Shown here: piece after piece, positions 60,989 through 64,000 of the stretch
Numbering within the stretch: position 1 is the stretch's first letter
Layout: each line of letters begins with the position of its first letter
Notes under the pieces: generated by a model
What the model saw: the letters and a program-made list of their open reading frames with translations, nothing else
Databases searched by the model: none
Told to the model about the DNA's origin: nothing
Translations under genes and position numbers: made by a program
NCBI RefSeq assembly: GCF_047238105.1
Contig: NZ_JBDFMD010000001.1
Location: forward strand, 4,154,001-4,218,000
Direction: 5' to 3'
From: Paenibacillus_D sp047238105
GTDB taxonomy: Bacteria; Bacillota; Bacilli; Paenibacillales; Paenibacillaceae
Length of the DNA: 64,000 nucleotides

Positions 60989-62131
60989 ATGAAAGGCAAG
61001 ATATGGCCCTCGGAAGCGAAGGTGCACAAGGATCGGGTAACGGGAGTATCCGTGCGGCAGTTGACGGATTATAAGACGCATAGCCATCATTTTTACTTTA
61101 CGGAGAGCGGCTGGTATGACGAGGAGCGCCGGGTGCTGTTTTTCTCTGACCGGGGCAACAGCACGAACCTGTTCTCCCTTCATCTGGAGAGCGGCGAGAT
61201 GACCCAACTGACGGATTATCCGGACAACAGCAATCTGGAGGCCTGCATCCATCCCGACGAACGCATCGTCTATGTCCGGGTGAACGGTCAGATCGTCGAG
61301 CTGGACATGGCTACGCTGGAGGAACGCGTCGTCTATTCTTGCCCCGAAGGCTTCGGCATCGGCAATATGAGCTGTACGGCAGACGGGCGCTATGTGATGA
61401 CCTGCATCCAGGAGGACTTGTCGCACCGGTTGGATCTGGATCTGGGGCACGGGTATGTCGGCCATCGCGAGCTTATGGAAGCCAAACCGATTAGCCGGGT
61501 CGTCAGCATCGATGTTGATACTGACGAAGTGAAGGTCTGCTACGAGGCGCACTGCTTCATCACGCATATCAACGCTTCCCCGACAGTGCCATGGCTGATC
61601 ACCTTCTGTCACGAAGGTCCGTGGCATCTGGTCGATCACCGGATCTGGGGCCTGGACCTCCGGGAGGGCAAGGCGTGGAAGATCCGCGAGCGGCTGGAGC
61701 CTGCTGAGAAGACAGGGCATGAATTTTTCTTCCCGGACGGCGAGCGGATCGGCTATCACGGCTTCCGGCTGGACGGCACCAACTACTTCGGCAGCATCCG
61801 TTACGACAATACGGAGATGGAAGAGCATGACTTCCCCTTTGACACGTGGCATGCCCATGCAGATGGGAAGGATCAGGCGGTCGTCGATGGCAAAGGAACG
61901 GTGAAGACGCTGGTGATGTGGCGGCGTGACGAGTCCGGCGATTTCGGACCGCCACGCGTACTCTGCGAGCTGCGCTGCAGCTTCCACTCGCAGAAGGTGC
62001 ACGCCCACCCGCGCTTCAACCGGACGGGGGAGCGGATTCTGTTCACCAGCGACAAGAACGGCTATGCCAATCTGTACATGGTCGAGCTGCCGGATGATAT
62101 CAGCACGCTGCCGGTAATGAACAACGTTTGA
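60989..62131 (+). CDS. Oligogalacturonate lyase-like protein (PL22 family)
   Basis: A 380-residue seven-bladed beta-propeller of the PL22 type. Family features are HSHHFYFTESGWYDEERRVL and FFSDRGNSTNLF at the start, WHLVDHRIWGLDL, and GHEFFFPDGERIGYHGF. The metal-site pattern near the end is Q-K-V-H-A-H-P, matching the Gln-x2-His-x-His spacing described for the manganese site of the characterised enzyme. Such lyases split unsaturated digalacturonate inside the cell. With the LplB/YtcP importer and the glycosidase it points to pectin-fragment use. ATG 60989 follows AAAGGAG. A terminator ends the cluster at 62168. Confidence 0.9.
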   Translation: MKGKIWPSEAKVHKDRVTGVSVRQLTDYKTHSHHFYFTESGWYDEERRVLFFSDRGNSTNLFSLHLESGEMTQLTDYPDNSNLEACIHPDERIVYVRVNGQIVELDMATLEERVVYSCPEGFGIGNMSCTADGRYVMTCIQEDLSHRLDLDLGHGYVGHRELMEAKPISRVVSIDVDTDEVKVCYEAHCFITHINASPTVPWLITFCHEGPWHLVDHRIWGLDLREGKAWKIRERLEPAEKTGHEFFFPDGERIGYHGFRLDGTNYFGSIRYDNTEMEEHDFPFDTWHAHADGKDQAVVDGKGTVKTLVMWRRDESGDFGPPRVLCELRCSFHSQKVHAHPRFNRTGERILFTSDKNGYANLYMVELPDDISTLPVMNNV

Positions 62132-62167
62132 TGCTCGTCCTAAACTGCAATTGGTTCTCTACAGCAC

Positions 62168-62206
62168 ACGGCCCCGCAGGCCTAATAACCTGCAGGGCCG
62201 TTTCTT
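62168..62206 (+). terminator. Terminator of the pectin-type cluster
   Basis: ACGGCCCCGCAGG (62168-62180) pairs with CCTGCAGGGCCGT (62189-62201, one G-U), followed by a T-rich tail. Confidence 0.8.
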
Positions 62207-62286
62207 GTATGCGATTAAAGGACCGACGAGGGGGTGTAAGCACTATTTTGATGCTTAGAGTGCCCCTTCTTTATCGCCAGGACGAA

Positions 62287-62302
62287 TTTTTCAACACCCT
62301 GA
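62287..62302 (+). repeat. Extra copy of the MITE-like terminal repeat
   Basis: TTTTTCAACACCCTGA is identical to the right terminal repeat at 62606-62621 and in the same orientation. The 656-base gap between the lyase gene and blaI contains this repeat, the element at 62420-62621 and the blaI promoter, but no gene I can support. Confidence 0.65.
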
Positions 62303-62419
62303 AAAGTGCAACTGATGCATGTGAATTTGGAATTAAATTAGAATTGGTTCCGGTGTTAAATGCACTTTTGCACTTGCGGATATGAATGTTGGGTGCTCAG
62401 CATGAAATAGATGTATTTT

Positions 62420-62621
62420 TCAGGCTGTTGAAAAATGGCCGGAGAGGCACGGAATCGAATCTGGAGAAGCGCAGCTTATGCTTACGAAGTCGCTTTCTTG
62501 CAGAAAGCGTGTGAGTCCCCGGATTTCACCCCTAAAAGGGGTAAAAATCAAAGAAATCTGGGGACAACAGCGATCGGAAGATCGATCCGTGACTGTAGGC
62601 TTTCTTTTTTCAACACCCTGA
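62420..62621. mobile_element. MITE-like element of 202 bp with 16-bp inverted terminal repeats
   Basis: The left end TCAGGCTGTTGAAAAA (62420-62435) is the inverse of the right end TTTTTCAACACCCTGA (62606-62621) with one mismatch. There is no coding capacity. Inside are a CGCTTTC/GAAAGCG hairpin (62491-62509) and the structured repeat copy B. The ends resemble those of IS1182-like elements (recollection, not checked). Target-site duplications are not obvious. Confidence 0.6.
62461..62580 (-). repeat. Structured dispersed repeat, copy B
   Basis: On the minus strand CTTCCGATCGCTGTT (62566-62580) is followed by the stem formed by 62554-62565 and 62515-62526 (GTCCCCGGATTT, one wobble), with inner hairpin ACCCC-TAAAA-GGGGT (62528-62542), then CTGCGCTTCTCCAG (62461-62474). 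It is homologous to 54266-54358, with an extra hairpin of about 27 bases. Confidence 0.75.
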
Positions 62622-62714
62622 TTTTTGCCTTTATCCACCCGCAACCGCTCACGGTAAATACAATCTGAGGTGAAACGGCTGGCGATGCCCTTTGGCAAGA
62701 CACGAGGAACCACG

Positions 62715-62743
62715 TTGACAAGTGAGGTTTATAGCTATAAACT
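62715..62743 (+). promoter_or_regulatory. blaI-blaR1 promoter with palindromic operator
   Basis: TTGACA (62715-62720), a 17-base spacer and TAAACT (62738-62743). GTTTATAGCTATAAAC (62727-62742) is a perfect 16-bp palindrome lying across the spacer and -10 box, the position expected for BlaI self-repression. A further CTACAA/TTGTAG pair lies just downstream. Confidence 0.65.
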
Positions 62744-62787
62744 ACAAGCGCGGGTTTATGGTTGTAGACCGACTGGGGGAGATCAAG

Positions 62788-63150
62788 GTGAATCATTTGA
62801 AGCTGTGCGAGAGCGACTATCGCTTCATGCTTGTCGTGTGGGAGAGTGAACCGCTGCCGTCGGGGCAGTTAGTCGCCCTATGCGCTGACCGACTGGGTTG
62901 GAAGAAGCCGACAACCTATACCGTGCTGAGGAAGCTGTGCGAAAAGGGTCTGGTGCAGAATGTAGATACCATCGTAAGCGCGCTTGTGCCCAAGGAACAG
63001 GTGCAAGCGTATGAGAGCGAATATTTCCTCGAGCGGACCTTCGGCGGGTCCTTGCCTCAGTTTCTTGCCTCGTTTTTCGGCAACAAGAGACTTTCACAGA
63101 AAGAAGCGGAAGAGCTCAAGCGCCTGATCGACGAGCACAAGGAGGAGTAG
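62788..63150 (+). CDS. blaI: BlaI/MecI-family repressor
   Basis: A 120-residue winged-helix repressor: CESDYRFMLVVWESEPLPSG, then WKKPTTYTVLRKLCEKGLVQ (recognition helix and wing) and a C-terminal dimerisation tail with LPQFLASFFGNKRLSQKEAE. It is inactivated by the partner protease in known systems. The start is GTG 62788 with GGGGGAG 7 bases upstream; the longer frame from 62722 would run through the operator. It is followed 2 bases later by the blaR1-type gene. Confidence 0.92.
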   Translation: MNHLKLCESDYRFMLVVWESEPLPSGQLVALCADRLGWKKPTTYTVLRKLCEKGLVQNVDTIVSALVPKEQVQAYESEYFLERTFGGSLPQFLASFFGNKRLSQKEAEELKRLIDEHKEE

Positions 63151-63152
63151 GC

Positions 63153-64000
63153 ATGCAGACGTTATTTCTGGGTATCGTCAATATGAGTGTGACCGCCTCC
63201 TATGTCATCGCTGCAGTGCTGCTCATTCGTCTGCTGCTGAAGCGGGCGCCCAAGAAATATGCTTATCTGCTATGGGCTGTCGTTCTGTTCCGTCTTGTAT
63301 GCCCGGTGTCGATCAGCTCCGAGCTTAGCTTGTTCAACGTGCCTTCGTTGGATATGTCGGTCGCGCAACGGGAGAGCGCCTCGGCTCTGAGCTATGTTCC
63401 CCAGGGGATCGGAGAAGCTGAGACGCCGTCGATGACCGTGGGAATCCCGCAGATGAACGCAGTGATCAATGAGAGTCTGCCGCCTGGCAATCCAGCCGCA
63501 AGCGTCAATCCGATGCAGGTCGTACTGGCGCTTGTATCAATGGTGTGGGCCGCGGGAACGGTGCTTCTTCTCGGATATGGGCTGGTGAGTTACTTAAGGC
63601 TGAAAAAACGCATGGCTACCGCCGTAAGATTGGGCGAGGGGGTCTACGAATCGGACCGGATCGGGTCGCCGTTTATTCTGGGGTTCATTCGACCTCGCAT
63701 CTACATCCCCTTTGGATTGGGCACGTTGGAGCGCGAGTACATATTGATGCATGAAGCGTATCATCTTAAGCGGAAGGATCACCTGATCAAACCTGTTGCT
63801 TTTGCGGTGCTGGCACTGCATTGGTTTAATCCACTGGTGTGGGTCGCTTTCAGCCGGATGGCGAGAGATATGGAGATGAGCTGTGACGAACAGGTTTTGG
63901 CAAAGGGCGGTTCCGCAATGGCAAAAGACTATTGCACGACTCTGCTCGCTTTTGCGACGAATCGCCGTCTGCCAACGGCGAGCCCGCTCGCTTTTGGGGA
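63153..64000 (+). CDS. blaR1: BlaR1/MecR1-type M56 membrane metallopeptidase, C-terminus outside the window
   Basis: 282 codons are visible from ATG 63153, which has GGAGGAG over the end of blaI. Membrane helices lie near residues 8-28, 37-52 and 125-145. The zinc motif HEAYH lies in MHEAYHLKRKDH, followed by a helix (VAFAVLALHWFNPLVWVAF) and the downstream acidic motif MEMSCDEQVLAKG, all typical of peptidase M56. In known pairs the sensor part lies C-terminal and the protease removes BlaI. Many Paenibacillus M56 proteins lack the penicillin-binding sensor. The cut makes that undecidable here. Confidence 0.92.
   Translation, partial: MQTLFLGIVNMSVTASYVIAAVLLIRLLLKRAPKKYAYLLWAVVLFRLVCPVSISSELSLFNVPSLDMSVAQRESASALSYVPQGIGEAETPSMTVGIPQMNAVINESLPPGNPAASVNPMQVVLALVSMVWAAGTVLLLGYGLVSYLRLKKRMATAVRLGEGVYESDRIGSPFILGFIRPRIYIPFGLGTLEREYILMHEAYHLKRKDHLIKPVAFAVLALHWFNPLVWVAFSRMARDMEMSCDEQVLAKGGSAMAKDYCTTLLAFATNRRLPTASPLAFG

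Overview
The window looks like chromosomal DNA of a Paenibacillus-type Gram-positive bacterium. The evidence is high-GC coding DNA with strong AGGAGG-type ribosome sites and many ATG, GTG and TTG starts, Rho-independent terminators, an S-layer-homology protein, a Lpl/Ytc-type oligosaccharide transporter with a membrane-bound AraC regulator, and a BlaI/BlaR1 pair. The genus is inferred. No rRNA, tRNA, phage or complete transposon was seen.

Layout. 1-1431 is a chemoreceptor cut by the window edge. 1605-2648 is a low-GC MntA/HepT toxin-antitoxin module with its own promoter and a 20-bp hairpin in its leader. 2817-11745 is miscellaneous: a membrane protein, a frameshifted GH106-like gene, a VOC protein, a sirtuin, a lipoprotein, a SET protein, and two adjacent secreted proteins sharing a two-cysteine helical domain. 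12048-23734 is a hydantoinase-type catabolic island: FadR-like regulator overlapping a chemoreceptor, and divergently an M24 (pita-bread) protein, HyuA, HyuB and a ribose-type ABC importer.

23925-32815 is a nitrate/nitrite assimilation block: VanZ, MobA, the NarK transporter, an ANTAR antiterminator protein, NirB, NirD, uroporphyrinogen-III synthase and SUMT (siroheme supply). Its control DNA is the most informative part of the window. Both the nir and narK promoters carry a GlnR/TnrA-like box overlapping the -35 element. Both leader RNAs carry two hexaloop hairpins of the ANTAR-binding type, the second overlapping a terminator stem, and the ANTAR gene lies between them. Two TATCG-N5-CGATA dyads lie between the divergent promoters.

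32868-33240 is a 51-bp minisatellite. 33640-42677 joins sn-glycerol-1-phosphate dehydrogenase, a DeoR regulator, a Ugp-type ABC importer, an NlpC/P60 hydrolase and a membrane glycerophosphodiesterase. 42814-52108 contains a frameshifted DsbA-like gene, DUF72, an Rrf2 regulator with thioredoxin, an AraC regulator, a YcdB/SLH protein, a fused cytochrome-b/molybdopterin oxidoreductase and a lipoprotein. 52384-62131 is a pectin or rhamnogalacturonan-fragment cluster: two permeases, a solute-binding lipoprotein, a sensor/AraC regulator, an (alpha/alpha)6-like glycosidase and an oligogalacturonate-lyase-like protein. 62287-62621 holds a MITE-like element enclosing a structured repeat that also occurs at 54266-54358. 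The window ends in a BlaI/BlaR1-type pair, the second cut by the edge.
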